A stretch of DNA of 64,000 bases from Maioricimonas rarisocia. Its GTDB lineage: Bacteria > Planctomycetota > Planctomycetia > Planctomycetales > Planctomycetaceae. The DNA is taken from positions 6,812,001 to 6,876,000 of the forward strand of contig NZ_CP036275.1 of the NCBI RefSeq assembly GCF_007747795.1, read 5' to 3'. Position 1 is the first letter of the stretch. The number at the start of each line of letters is the position of its first letter. The position numbers and the translations under genes are program-made. This document shows, piece by piece, positions 46,171 through 55,670 of the stretch. The notes beneath the pieces are model-generated. The model was not told where the DNA came from and did no database searches. It worked only from the letters and a program-made list of their open reading frames with translations.

Positions 46171-48240
46171 CTACGGCGTGAACTGGGACTTCGGCGGAGG
46201 TGCCAGTCCCACGAAGATGACGATGCCATCTCCACCCGGGTTGGCGTCATCCGGGTCAACCACGATCGTGCCGTCGTTGAACAGACCGACATCGGTGTTG
46301 AACCGCGGCTTCCAGTTGTTGAAGGCCCACAGGTTACCGGCCTGATCGATCTGCACGCTGGTCTGCCGCATCAGCGGAGCGAAGCTGGGTTCGGCCCCTG
46401 GGCCGGTTCCGTACAGCGGTGTCCCATCGTGCAGCAGCACCTGGCTGCCAGCCGAGTGCACGGTGTATCCGGTCGACGGCGAGATCGGCTGTCCGAGGAA
46501 CTTGCCGAGCGGCCAGGTCTGACGGTTGGCTCCACACAGGTTGGAGACGCCATTGTTCGTCGCATTGCTGCCGACTTCGAGCGGACCGAAGTTGCCGACC
46601 CAGACATTGTCTTCGCCGTCGATACACAGCCCCCACGGGCCGTAGACACCGCCGCCGGAGAACGCCCCGATCGGCTGACCGTTGGAACGGAACCCGTAGA
46701 TCGTGCTGTCCCCCTGCGAGGCCACCCAGGCATTTCCCTGCGAATCGACGTCGATGACCTTCAGCGTGTCTCCGACGTGATGGAAGTGCTCGAGCTTCAC
46801 TTCGCCGTTGGAGTCGAGCCGCACCTTCGCGACGCTGCTCGGGTTCTTCCCGGCCAGCCCCCCGGAGTTGGAGACCCAGACGCCACCATCGGGCGCGACA
46901 GCGATTCCGAACGTGCCGGCACCTTCGTAGAACTGCAGGTGCTTTGCTCGAGTATGGTCCCCCTCCGGAAAGACGACGACGCGGTCATTGCCGAGGCTCG
47001 CGATCCAGACGTTCCCCTGCTGGTCGACCTTGATCGCCTGTGCGCGATACGTCCCGCCGAAGAAGCCGATCGGATCCGAGAGTGACTGACCCGCAACGGT
47101 GAACTTGGAGACGCTGCCGTTCCCCAGAACGAGGGGATCCAGGGACACAAACGGATCGACCGTCGGGTTGTAGTCATCTCCACCCCAACCGAAGTTGCCG
47201 ATCCAGACGGTGTCGGTGCGATCGACGGTGATTCCCCAACCGACGCCGTAAATGCCGCCGCCGGTGACCGGCGAGACCGGCCGTCCGTCGCTGCCATCCG
47301 CGGGGGTGCCGTCCGGCTTGAGCACCATGATCCGGTTCGCCGAGTATGGCGTTCCCTGGACCACATTGTTTGCGATCCAGGCGTAACCCCGGGAATCGAA
47401 CGATACGTTTGCGGGTCCGCCGAACATGTAGTTGTCGTCGCCGGAATCATTCACCTTGACCGTGACGGTCCAGGCATCCGGTTCCTGCGTCAGGGCCGGC
47501 CCATACGCGGTCCCCGACTGCGACAGGAGGTAGATCAGGTTGGCCAGCCGGCCCGGATCACGAGCGAGGTTGGCCATGCCCAAAGCGGTGTCGGGAGACG
47601 GTGTCCCGAGAGAATCGGCTGGCGCCGTGGCCATCAGGAAGACGTAGCGGATCCACGCATTCTGCACGGCGGCATTGAGCAGGTTCGCCAGCGAACGGGT
47701 CAGTCGAAGCGAATGCGACTCGTCGGCATTGGGAGACGTCATCAGCACGCTCGAGGACTCGCCGGTCGCGACCGAGACAATGTTGTTGTTCATCATCGCC
47801 GCGATGCGAAGCCGGAACGGTGTCCCGGAGATGTACCCCTTTCGAGCAAACTGGGCCATCGAATACGAAGCCGCCACACTGGTCAGCTCGTTGATCGTGG
47901 CCTGAGCAGGCAGTGTCGGACCCAGAATCGTCACGAATGTGACGCCACGGGTGACACTGGCTGTCAGGAAGAAGATGCTTTCGGTCGACTGTTTCGACGC
48001 CTGGATGCGGAAGTTGCCGTCCTGATCCGTCACGGCCCGACCGACGTGAATGGGGGTTCCTTCGGTCGCTTCAAAAAGCGTCACCGGGACACCTGCCAGC
48101 GGTTGAACCTGCTCCGTTCCGCCAAGCTGCACACGCCCGGTGATTCGTGTCGCTGCATTTGCAGAGGAGGGAGGACAGAGAGCGCCGATTGCAGCCAGCA
48201 GCAGCGCTGACCGCATGACTGCGGAGAGTGGGTTTTTCAT
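46171..48240 (-). CDS. Exported NHL/Vgb-type beta-propeller protein
   Basis: The 689-residue protein has a signal peptide (SALLLAAIGALCPPSSANAA). A carboxypeptidase-regulatory-like beta domain is at about residues 35-90 (GVPVTLFEATEGTPIHVGRA, VTDQDGNFRI). The propeller follows with repeats such as ISFDSRGYAWIANN-like, GITVDRTDTVWIGNFGW, AIKVDQQGNVWIASLGNDRV, GIAVAPDGGVWVSNSGGLAG, DVDSQGNAWVASQGDSTIYG and CIDGEDNVWVGNFG. Streptogramin lyase-like propellers use this D-x-x-G-N-x-W-V/I repeat. The N-terminal half also has a helical part of about 120 residues. It probably acts outside the cytoplasm. Confidence 0.88.
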   Translation of the reverse strand: MKNPLSAVMRSALLLAAIGALCPPSSANAATRITGRVQLGGTEQVQPLAGVPVTLFEATEGTPIHVGRAVTDQDGNFRIQASKQSTESIFFLTASVTRGVTFVTILGPTLPAQATINELTSVAASYSMAQFARKGYISGTPFRLRIAAMMNNNIVSVATGESSSVLMTSPNADESHSLRLTRSLANLLNAAVQNAWIRYVFLMATAPADSLGTPSPDTALGMANLARDPGRLANLIYLLSQSGTAYGPALTQEPDAWTVTVKVNDSGDDNYMFGGPANVSFDSRGYAWIANNVVQGTPYSANRIMVLKPDGTPADGSDGRPVSPVTGGGIYGVGWGITVDRTDTVWIGNFGWGGDDYNPTVDPFVSLDPLVLGNGSVSKFTVAGQSLSDPIGFFGGTYRAQAIKVDQQGNVWIASLGNDRVVVFPEGDHTRAKHLQFYEGAGTFGIAVAPDGGVWVSNSGGLAGKNPSSVAKVRLDSNGEVKLEHFHHVGDTLKVIDVDSQGNAWVASQGDSTIYGFRSNGQPIGAFSGGGVYGPWGLCIDGEDNVWVGNFGPLEVGSNATNNGVSNLCGANRQTWPLGKFLGQPISPSTGYTVHSAGSQVLLHDGTPLYGTGPGAEPSFAPLMRQTSVQIDQAGNLWAFNNWKPRFNTDVGLFNDGTIVVDPDDANPGGDGIVIFVGLAPPPKSQFTP

Positions 48241-48424
48241 GGAGGTCGATCGTGGAGTGTCGAATCTTGGAGTAGGCGAAGGAAACGTCTTTCCCTGTCA
48301 GTCGCGCGTATCGAACGCTAGTGCGCGTTCCGCGCGATCTCAAACAGGAATTGCCAACTCGCCCACAATCTCTCCAGACCGGTCCGCAGTGCTCCGAAAC
48401 GCCTCGATGCGCGTTGCCGAATGG

Positions 48425-49708
48425 CTACTGTTTGTAGCTTTCCAGCAGCGCCGCCGCACACGTGTCGAGGTCGCACGACAGGTACGTTTTCAGCAGCATG
48501 GCTTCCTCGGCGACCGCTCCCATCGCCTTCAGTCGCCTGTTCGCATCGGCGAGTTCGGTTTCGAGATCGATCGCTTTGCCGGTCGCCTTCTGGTAGGCGG
48601 CAATCGTCCCCTTCAGCTCTGCAGAAAGCTGCCGTCCGAGGTTCACTTTCTGCGTCTTCACGACCACCAGCCGCTGCAACTCAATCTGCAAAGCCGAGAG
48701 TTCCTGTTCCATCGCTGGCGTACCGCGACCGCTCTGAATGAACAGATTCAAATTCCCGGCCCGGTCCTCCACCTGGTCGGTCCGCCGATTGAGCTGCACC
48801 ATCTCGGCTGCGAGAGTCTGCAGTTTCTGCTGCAACGTCCTGATGCGGTCGCGGGTCTGGGTGACCAGGTCGCTCTTCTCCTGCTCGAGAGCCTCTTGCG
48901 CCCGGGCCACGGAGTCCCCCACATCCTTTCCAACTGGACCGGCCGCAGCCTCCTCGCCATCCGCCCCGCCCGACTTGTGGCGGGAGTACTCGGTCGCGAC
49001 CGCCCGCCGCCCCGACTCGTACGCTTCGGTCAGACTCGGGGGCAGCATCCGGTTGACGCTCTGATCGGCCCGCGCCAACTGCTGGAACATCCGGTCGTCG
49101 TGGACAGTCGCCGGACCTTTGAGCAGGTAGCCCATCAACCGCCCGAGCCACTCGGCAGCACGCACACGCTCGTCCTCGTCCGGCCACTGGTCGGGACGCT
49201 GTCCCAGCCGCCTGGCGTAGTCGGGCACTGCCTGGGCGATCGCGGCATGTTTGCCTTCAGCGACAGAGTAGTACAGATAAAGTTCGGCGGCCGGCGGATA
49301 GAGGATGCTTCGGGACTTTATCGCCGAAGAGAGTCGCCGCATCGCCTCGGCATTCTCACCGGCACGCAGCAGTGCGATTCCGACAGCCGTTTCGAGGCGC
49401 GGGTCGCTGCTGCACAGCCGGCGGGCATCGACGTACGTGGCACGCGCGGCCTCCGCAGCGGCGGAGGCATCCGCGATCTCATTCGCGTCCGCCCCATCAA
49501 CCGGATCGGACACGTCGTCTTCAACTTCGAGGATCGAGTGAACGTGCCCGAGGTACTGTTCGCGATTCTGCAGAAGCTGGGCGCTGGTCCGTCCACGAAC
49601 CCTCAGCGGAATCCGCTTCTCCACCGGGCCATCACCCGAGGCGGGCCCGGCCAGCAGCACCAGAGCGGCAACGCTCATCCCGTAAAGCCGGAGTGGTCGC
49701 GTCATCAT
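48425..49708 (-). CDS. Exported coiled-coil protein coupled to the kinase gene
   Basis: The 427-residue protein has a signal peptide (LYGMSVAALVLLAGPASG), then a helical TPR-like region (residues 60-200, VDARRLCSSDPRLETAVGIA, SAIKSRSILYPPAAELYLYY), then a long coiled coil of about 150 residues (ALEQEKSDLVTQTRDRIRTL, EQELSALQIELQRLVVVKTQ). Its ATG overlaps the stop of the kinase gene by 4 bp (ATGA), so the two are translationally coupled. The family was not recognised. The coupling and the kinase membrane helix suggest that the two meet across the membrane. Confidence 0.8.
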   Translation of the reverse strand: MMTRPLRLYGMSVAALVLLAGPASGDGPVEKRIPLRVRGRTSAQLLQNREQYLGHVHSILEVEDDVSDPVDGADANEIADASAAAEAARATYVDARRLCSSDPRLETAVGIALLRAGENAEAMRRLSSAIKSRSILYPPAAELYLYYSVAEGKHAAIAQAVPDYARRLGQRPDQWPDEDERVRAAEWLGRLMGYLLKGPATVHDDRMFQQLARADQSVNRMLPPSLTEAYESGRRAVATEYSRHKSGGADGEEAAAGPVGKDVGDSVARAQEALEQEKSDLVTQTRDRIRTLQQKLQTLAAEMVQLNRRTDQVEDRAGNLNLFIQSGRGTPAMEQELSALQIELQRLVVVKTQKVNLGRQLSAELKGTIAAYQKATGKAIDLETELADANRRLKAMGAVAEEAMLLKTYLSCDLDTCAAALLESYKQ

Positions 49709-52700
49709 TTGTCTCCCTCGGTGTCCTGTTCCGGTATGTTCGCCTGAACTTTGCTCCGCAGCTCACTCCACTGCTCACGTGTCAGACACTGGACCTGTCC
49801 GTCGTCGGTCAGCTCCAGCCCGGTCATCAGCGTCAAACCATCCCGTGTCAGAATGGGCTCGTGCGATTCGTCGTCGTCGTCGGCCTCGAACAGTGGACGC
49901 AGACGACCGTCGATCAACACCTGAGAACTGGAGGCACAGATCGCAATCGGCGTCGTCGCAGTACTCTGTTGCCGCCGTTGTGCCACAAGCACTCCGGTCG
50001 GATAGTGCCAGACGCGCAGTTCAGAGCTCGTGGTCGCAGCCACTCGACCGTCAGTCAGAATCCTGATCGACTCACACGGACGTCGCGCCCCCGTCATGAG
50101 CGGCGCCGACAATGGGTCACCCGTCCCCAGATCCCACACCTGGGCGACCCCGTCCCCGCGACCAACCGCCAGTCGCATCGATTGGCGATCCAGCGCAAGT
50201 GCCGTCGCAGGCGGCTGAACGGTGATCGTCTGCGTCAGTTCCGGCTTGCGGGCGTCTTCAGCCAGCGAATAGATCCGTACATGCCCATCGGCAAGTGAGA
50301 CAGCGATGTGCCTGCGGTCACGCGACTGCGCGCCTGCCAGGATGTCCTGCGGGAATTCGAGCACCGGGCTGGACTCCCGCCGCTGCCGATCGTAATACGT
50401 CATGTTCCGACCGGAGATCGCCAACAGCCCATCGAAGTCTGGCGATTCGAAGACGAAATGGTCACCCTCGCCGAATGTCGGTGTCCTCCGTCCCGGGTGC
50501 CCTGCACCGTCCTGCGAAGAATATACCGACAGCCCGCCCGGATCCTGGAGCACGTAGAACTGGGCACCTGCGGCCAGAAACCCGCCCACTAGAAACCCGC
50601 CCCCGCGAAATCCCTCCCGTAATTCGATCCTGCGGATCGGTTCCAGCCGTTGTTCGCTCACGGAATAGATCACGGCCGCCGTTCGAGCGATTGTCAGCAG
50701 TCGCCGACCATCACCATCGAACGTTGCAGTGCGGGCACCACCAATCGCCGTATTGCCGTCGTTCAGTTTGTGGCGTCCGGGTAATCGCCAGATCTGTGGC
50801 GTGTCATCCTCGGTGACGGTGAGGATCTCGTCTCCACTCTCCAGGAACACGGCCTGCTTCATTGCCGAAACATGAACGATCGGCAGACAGACCGGCTCTC
50901 CGGTCTGCACATTCCAGATCTGCGTGGTCCCGTCTTCGCTGCACGAAACGAACTCCGTGCCGTCGGGGGAAAAAGCCCCGTGAACCACTCGACCATCGTG
51001 TTGACAACTGATCCGTCCCCCCCGGTTCGCCAGATCCACCAGCCAGACGGTCCGTTCTGCAAAGACCGCCAGCCGATGCCCTCCCTGGACAGTCCCCGTC
51101 ACGAAATGAACATTCCCCGGAAACCGCATCGGCGGGTGGACCGGCTGGAGACTTCGTGCATCCAGCATCGCGACTTCCGTTCCTGCGGACAGCAGCAGAG
51201 TTTCTCCCTTCGGACCGAAAGCAACATCGCGCAGACGCACGCCGGGGATGAAACGACTCTCGATCAGATCGCATCGTTGACGCTGAATCTGATAGACCGC
51301 CACGATGTTCTGGCCAAACGTATGCCGACCGATGACCGCCAGCCGCGACGTGTCGGCCGTCAATGCGACGTCGACGGCGTCCAGATGCTTGAGTTCCTTC
51401 GCCGCGTAAATCTTGTCCAACAGCAGGTCGCGGACAATTACGGTCGTGGTCGGCACCGGAATACTCTTGCGTTTGCCGTCTTGCGGGTCGACTATCTGCT
51501 CGGCACGCACTTCAGTTCGCCACGCCGCTCGCCGCGTCCGGTTCCCGTTCGATCGGTCGTCCAGCTGGCTGAATGGAAGCGGGCCAGACCGCTCCTTGAT
51601 CTCACTGATGCCCTCGCGCGATTCCAGAGCGTCCGACGGATAGATCGCGGTCAGACTGGCCAACCGTTTCTGTTGGACAGCAATTCCCTGGCGCAGTGCA
51701 TCCGTCATATCCGCGAGCTGGTCACGATCCCCCGCAGGAATCGCGTTCCAGGCCCGAAGCATGTAGTGCAGTCCTTCAGCACCGCGCCCCTGCTCGCAGA
51801 TCGCGTTACCCCGCTCCATGTCACTGAGAACCTGGCTCCGCAGCGCCGTCAGCCGCGTCTCCTCGAGAGCCTGCTTCTCGCGCTCAACCGCCTGCAGCCG
51901 GGCCAGTGACTCGGCTTCCGCCTGCTCGCGGGCCGCGGATTCCTGGTCCCGGGCCATCTGGAGCTGCTCGGACCGTTTCTTGACCTCCTCGAGGCGATCC
52001 TCCGCCACCCGCGCGATCGCTTCGGCCTCCCTGCGGTTGGCCTCAGACTGCTGCTCCCGCTTCGTCGCCAGCTTGCGAAGCTGTTCTGCCGTGTCACGCT
52101 GCTCTGCAAAGGCCTCCTGCTTCTCTTCGGCGGTCTGTCGACTCGCAATCGCCTCGGATCGTGACCGCAGGGCATGAACCAGCGACAGTGACGTCGCCAG
52201 CAGTCCCACCACAGTCACGATGGCCACCGCCACGCTCAATCCGCCAACCAGCGGTTCCCGCCGCACCCACTTGATCGTCCGCTCGATCGGTCCGGCGAAC
52301 CGGGCCTGAATCGGCCGCCCCTTCAAATAACGGTCGAGATCCTCGGCGAAGTCCCGGACCGATTCATAGCGGTCATCCGGCGAGACCTGCATCGCCTTCT
52401 CGCAGATCGCGACCACGTCTTTGGGAACATCCGGCGCGACCGAGTGAATCGAAGGCGGCAACTGATTCCCGGCCTTGTACGCCAGTACCGCGTGCATCGA
52501 ACCATCAAACGGCTTCTGCCGCGTCAGCAGCTCATACAGCACGGCCCCCATGCTGTACTGATCCGCCCGGGGCCCGACGATATCGTGCTCGGCGCGGGCC
52601 TGCTCGGGCGGCATGTAGGCAGGTGTGCCGAGAACGAGTCCGTCGGTTGTCATCGACGAATCGTGATCGATCCGCTTGGCCAGCCCGAAGTCCATCAGCC

Positions 52701-53364
52701 GGGGTTTGCTCTGGACATCGAGCATGATGTTGGCCGGCTTGATGTCGCGGTGAATCACTCCCTGATCATGAGCGTACGAGAGAGCCCGGGAGACATCCCG
52801 GATCCACTGAACGCACTTCTGATAATCGTACGTCGCATCGCTGATGATTGCCGAAAGCGGATGGCCGTCGACGAACTCGGCGACGATGTAATGCTGTCCC
52901 TCGAATTCTCCGTTCTCGTACAGGGCGACGATATTCGGATGATGCAGCTGAGCGGCCGCCTTCGCCTCGGCCAGAAACCGGGCGATTCGTTCTTCGGAGT
53001 CCGGTGCAAACTTCAGCAGCTTGATCGCGACCGGCCGATCGAGTTGTGGATCATGTGCCCGGTACACGGTCCCGAAGGCACCGCTTCCCAGTTCCCGCTC
53101 GAGAATGAATCGCCCGATTTTCTGCGGGTGCTTGACGTTCGAAGCGTCGCTCCCGCCAGCGTCGTCGCCCGTGACCGTCTCGGCGTACGGGTTGATCCCC
53201 GTGCAGGTTGCCGCCGGCGCGGAGGAGGTCGTCCTGCTGACCGGGAACGTCTGTCCACAGACGGCGCATTGCGCCTTCCGCATCTTCACCGATGCGGGGA
53301 CATTCAGCCGCGTGTGGCAACGCGGACAAAGTATCTCTACAGAATCGGCCCGTCTGCCCGTCAT
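49705..53364 (-). CDS. Large Ser/Thr kinase with zinc ribbon, coiled coil and WD40-like C-terminal propeller
   Basis: The 1219-residue protein has an N-terminal zinc ribbon (residues 13-36: CPRC, then CAVC, as in MJ0042 motifs), a kinase domain at about 85-345 with all key residues (GSGAFGTVYRAHD, VAIKLLK, HRDIKPANIMLD, DFGLAK, LGTPAYMPPEQA), a membrane helix (LSVAVAIVTVVGLLATSLSL), a charged coiled coil of about 100 residues (EEKQEAFAEQRDTAEQLRKL) and a WD40-like C-terminal half (VVHGAFSPDGTEFVSCSEDG, TTQIWNVQTGEPVCLPI, VAQVWDLGTGDPLSAPLM). The start is uncertain: ATG 53364 gives the zinc ribbon at once; GTG 53415 would add 17 residues. It heads an operon with the exported coiled-coil gene. 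Confidence 0.93.
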   Translation of the reverse strand: MTGRRADSVEILCPRCHTRLNVPASVKMRKAQCAVCGQTFPVSRTTSSAPAATCTGINPYAETVTGDDAGGSDASNVKHPQKIGRFILERELGSGAFGTVYRAHDPQLDRPVAIKLLKFAPDSEERIARFLAEAKAAAQLHHPNIVALYENGEFEGQHYIVAEFVDGHPLSAIISDATYDYQKCVQWIRDVSRALSYAHDQGVIHRDIKPANIMLDVQSKPRLMDFGLAKRIDHDSSMTTDGLVLGTPAYMPPEQARAEHDIVGPRADQYSMGAVLYELLTRQKPFDGSMHAVLAYKAGNQLPPSIHSVAPDVPKDVVAICEKAMQVSPDDRYESVRDFAEDLDRYLKGRPIQARFAGPIERTIKWVRREPLVGGLSVAVAIVTVVGLLATSLSLVHALRSRSEAIASRQTAEEKQEAFAEQRDTAEQLRKLATKREQQSEANRREAEAIARVAEDRLEEVKKRSEQLQMARDQESAAREQAEAESLARLQAVEREKQALEETRLTALRSQVLSDMERGNAICEQGRGAEGLHYMLRAWNAIPAGDRDQLADMTDALRQGIAVQQKRLASLTAIYPSDALESREGISEIKERSGPLPFSQLDDRSNGNRTRRAAWRTEVRAEQIVDPQDGKRKSIPVPTTTVIVRDLLLDKIYAAKELKHLDAVDVALTADTSRLAVIGRHTFGQNIVAVYQIQRQRCDLIESRFIPGVRLRDVAFGPKGETLLLSAGTEVAMLDARSLQPVHPPMRFPGNVHFVTGTVQGGHRLAVFAERTVWLVDLANRGGRISCQHDGRVVHGAFSPDGTEFVSCSEDGTTQIWNVQTGEPVCLPIVHVSAMKQAVFLESGDEILTVTEDDTPQIWRLPGRHKLNDGNTAIGGARTATFDGDGRRLLTIARTAAVIYSVSEQRLEPIRRIELREGFRGGGFLVGGFLAAGAQFYVLQDPGGLSVYSSQDGAGHPGRRTPTFGEGDHFVFESPDFDGLLAISGRNMTYYDRQRRESSPVLEFPQDILAGAQSRDRRHIAVSLADGHVRIYSLAEDARKPELTQTITVQPPATALALDRQSMRLAVGRGDGVAQVWDLGTGDPLSAPLMTGARRPCESIRILTDGRVAATTSSELRVWHYPTGVLVAQRRQQSTATTPIAICASSSQVLIDGRLRPLFEADDDDESHEPILTRDGLTLMTGLELTDDGQVQCLTREQWSELRSKVQANIPEQDTEGDK

Positions 53365-53496
53365 CGTCGGTTCCAGCGCAGCAGAAAGTGGCACAGTTCC
53401 AAGGGCCCGGTCCACCCACTCCTGGCTGAGGGCTGACCCGTTTGCTTCGGCAACTCCGTCGTCTCAGGCTACGTTAGCGTCCATGGCCACGCAACA

Positions 53497-54639
53497 TCAG
53501 TCCGACACCTGCTGCGACTCCCCATGCCAGGAAAGCGAAGCATAATAAGCAGCCACGTCTTTCATGTCCTCTTCCGTCAAACCGGTGACGACCGGCGACA
53601 TCAGATCCGCAGTATCACTACCGCCCCGATCTCCCGACTTGAACAATCGCAGCTGCAGTTCCAGATAGTCGGCGTACTGTCCCGCCAGACGGGGGTACTC
53701 GTCCGCCCGCAGATCCTCTCCCGGTCCATGACAGTCGATGCACGAGGGGACATCCTGATCGGGCAAACCTGTCTCGGCAATTCTCCGTCCGCGCTCGATC
53801 CGCTGTGCAGAGATACTCTGCGAGCTCTCGACATCGGCCGCGTTGCCCGCAACCGATGGGGAGAGCGTCGCGTAGTGTTCGGCCAGTTGAGCCATCGCTG
53901 CGGGGGAGAGAATTGCGGCCAGAGTCTGCATCATCCCGCTGTGGCGATCTCCGTTCGCATAAGCCAGCAGAGACTCCTCCAGGTACTCCCGCGACTGCCC
54001 GGCCAGCTTCGGGAACGCTCCGGTCCCGCGTCCCAGACCATCCGTCCCGTGGCAGCGGGAACAGGCCTCCATGATCGACGGCAACACGCCCTCGATCGTG
54101 ACTGCTTCGTCCAGGTCACCCGGCGGAACCACCAGCTCGCGATATGTCTCCCCGTCCATTTCCGGCAGTTCGAGCAGAAACGCGACGATCGACCACACTT
54201 CGTCGTCCCGGTTCAGCGCCGGCCAGCCCGGCATCCCCGTAAACTTGATCCCGTGCTTGACGATGTAAAACAGCTCTTCCGGATCGCGCACCCGGATCTT
54301 CGGCGGCAGGGGAGGGGGTGTCGCGGTCATCATGCGGGCGACTGGCGATGGCGGCCGCGACGGACTTCCATGACACTGCACGCAACCGGTTTCGAAGTGA
54401 CCGGCCCCCTTCATGACCAGTGTCGGATCGTCCAGCGGTGGCACCTTGATCCCCATGCTGTGCGTGGAGACGGAACGGGCCTTCGAAAAGTTCAGCACCC
54501 ACCTGGTCACGGGCCAGTGTCCGGAGGACGCCTTGATCGGCACCACGCCGGAAACCATCACCAGTACGCCGGCCACGCCAACCAGGACGAGGAACGCGAC
54601 GATCGTGGTGACCCGCTGTTTGATCTTGAAGTCGCTCAT
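53497..54639 (-). CDS. Membrane-anchored triheme cytochrome c
   Basis: The 380-residue protein has an N-terminal membrane helix (VTTIVAFLVLVGVAGVLVMV) and three CxxCH haem motifs (CVQCHG, CSRCHG, CIDCHG) in three class I-type domains. The last two resemble cytochrome c4/c553 repeats (TDGLGRGTGAFPKLAGQSRE and DEYPRLAGQYADYLELQLRL). The start at 54639 overlaps the stop of ctaG (ATGA). As the last gene of the oxidase operon it is a likely electron donor to the caa3-type oxidase, in place of a separate bc complex link. Confidence 0.9.
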   Translation of the reverse strand: MSDFKIKQRVTTIVAFLVLVGVAGVLVMVSGVVPIKASSGHWPVTRWVLNFSKARSVSTHSMGIKVPPLDDPTLVMKGAGHFETGCVQCHGSPSRPPSPVARMMTATPPPLPPKIRVRDPEELFYIVKHGIKFTGMPGWPALNRDDEVWSIVAFLLELPEMDGETYRELVVPPGDLDEAVTIEGVLPSIMEACSRCHGTDGLGRGTGAFPKLAGQSREYLEESLLAYANGDRHSGMMQTLAAILSPAAMAQLAEHYATLSPSVAGNAADVESSQSISAQRIERGRRIAETGLPDQDVPSCIDCHGPGEDLRADEYPRLAGQYADYLELQLRLFKSGDRGGSDTADLMSPVVTGLTEEDMKDVAAYYASLSWHGESQQVSD

Positions 54640-55271
54640 GCAGGTTCTGCCTCTCCAGCCCACTGTTCACGCAGCAGGCCCACCGTGAGGACCAGGCCCC
54701 CACTCAGATAGGCGATGCCTCCGACGAGGATCATGACGGCACCTCCCAGATGCTGATCCTGCAGGGCCGACATTGGCCCGAATCCCTCGTGATGTCCGTA
54801 CACCGACCGCGGCGCCAGTGCCAGCAATGCCCCCAGCAGCGTCATGTGCATCGAGGTGAGCAGCAGGCCGATCACTCCCGCCGCACTTCGCCCCGGGTCG
54901 CGGGGTGCGGAGCCGCCAAATGCCGACAGCCAGATCCAGATCCCCGCCAGCAGAAAGGTCGCCTGTTCGCAGAACAGTCCCCACGTGTACGTGCGGGCGA
55001 GGTGATGCAGCCCGGGTGCATGCCAGGCCCAGACGAAAATCAGTTCTCCGACCGAGGCCGGAATCGGCGCAAAGAAGCCCGGCGCCTCCTCGACCGGGTC
55101 GTAGCGGGTGCCGGCCAGTGCCAGCGATAAGAACGGTGCCGCAACGGCCACGACCAGCATGTGCATCAGCATATGGCCGAAGAACGCCTGCCGCGCCAGG
55201 TCCGGTAAGGGTCCCAGCCACGCAGCCGCCAGTGCCAGCAGGCCGATTACAAGCCACGTCCGCCGCATCAC
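54636..55271 (-). CDS. ctaG: CtaG-family cytochrome c oxidase assembly protein
   Basis: The 211-residue protein has six or seven membrane helices. GHMLMHMLVVAVAAPFLSLA and WHAPGLHHLARTYTWGLFCE are the histidine-bearing motifs of the Bacillus-type CtaG family, which helps assemble the CuA or CuB site of caa3 oxidases. LLTSMHMTLLGALLALAPRS and LGGAVMILVGGIAYLSGG follow. It overlaps both neighbours by 4 bp, so it is coupled on each side. Confidence 0.9.
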   Translation of the reverse strand: MMRRTWLVIGLLALAAAWLGPLPDLARQAFFGHMLMHMLVVAVAAPFLSLALAGTRYDPVEEAPGFFAPIPASVGELIFVWAWHAPGLHHLARTYTWGLFCEQATFLLAGIWIWLSAFGGSAPRDPGRSAAGVIGLLLTSMHMTLLGALLALAPRSVYGHHEGFGPMSALQDQHLGGAVMILVGGIAYLSGGLVLTVGLLREQWAGEAEPA

Positions 55272-55660
55272 TCACAGGTCTCCATAAACACGACCACCGC
55301 CGCCGAAAACAACGTCGCGACCCCGCTCAGGATCGAGAGCAGCAGCGTCGCGAATCCGAGAAACCGGTGCCGCCCCAGCGGCGTATCCTGATGCTTCTGC
55401 ACCGTATCCGGATCGACACGAGCGCGACGCAGGCCAATCCAGCCGTTCACGCAGATCCCGACCATGGCCACTACCGTGTAAATCGCGATCGCCATCCGGG
55501 CTGGCCACAGAGAACCGGTCGAATCCGCGAATTTCGCACACCAGACCGCTGCCGTGATGTAGCTGGCCATGAAGTGAGCAGCCCAGACCGTCGGCGAGAC
55601 GGTCAGCACCCACAGGCTTTCCTCCCGTTCCGGCAACCGCTGTTCGCTTGATGAACTCAT
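55268..55660 (-). CDS. Small three-helix membrane protein in the oxidase operon
   Basis: The 130-residue protein has three membrane helices: TVWAAHFMASYITAAVWCAK, ARMAIAIYTVVAMVGICVNG and FATLLLSILSGVATLFSAAV. It ends in CE. It lies 10 bp after the subunit I/III gene and overlaps ctaG by 4 bp. The position is that of subunit IV in other caa3 operons, but the sequence is not that of CtaF. TVSPTVWAAHFMASYI with its histidine is a feature of a poorly described oxidase-linked family. Confidence 0.75.
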   Translation of the reverse strand: MSSSSEQRLPEREESLWVLTVSPTVWAAHFMASYITAAVWCAKFADSTGSLWPARMAIAIYTVVAMVGICVNGWIGLRRARVDPDTVQKHQDTPLGRHRFLGFATLLLSILSGVATLFSAAVVVFMETCE

Positions 55661-55670
55661 TGGTTTGCCC

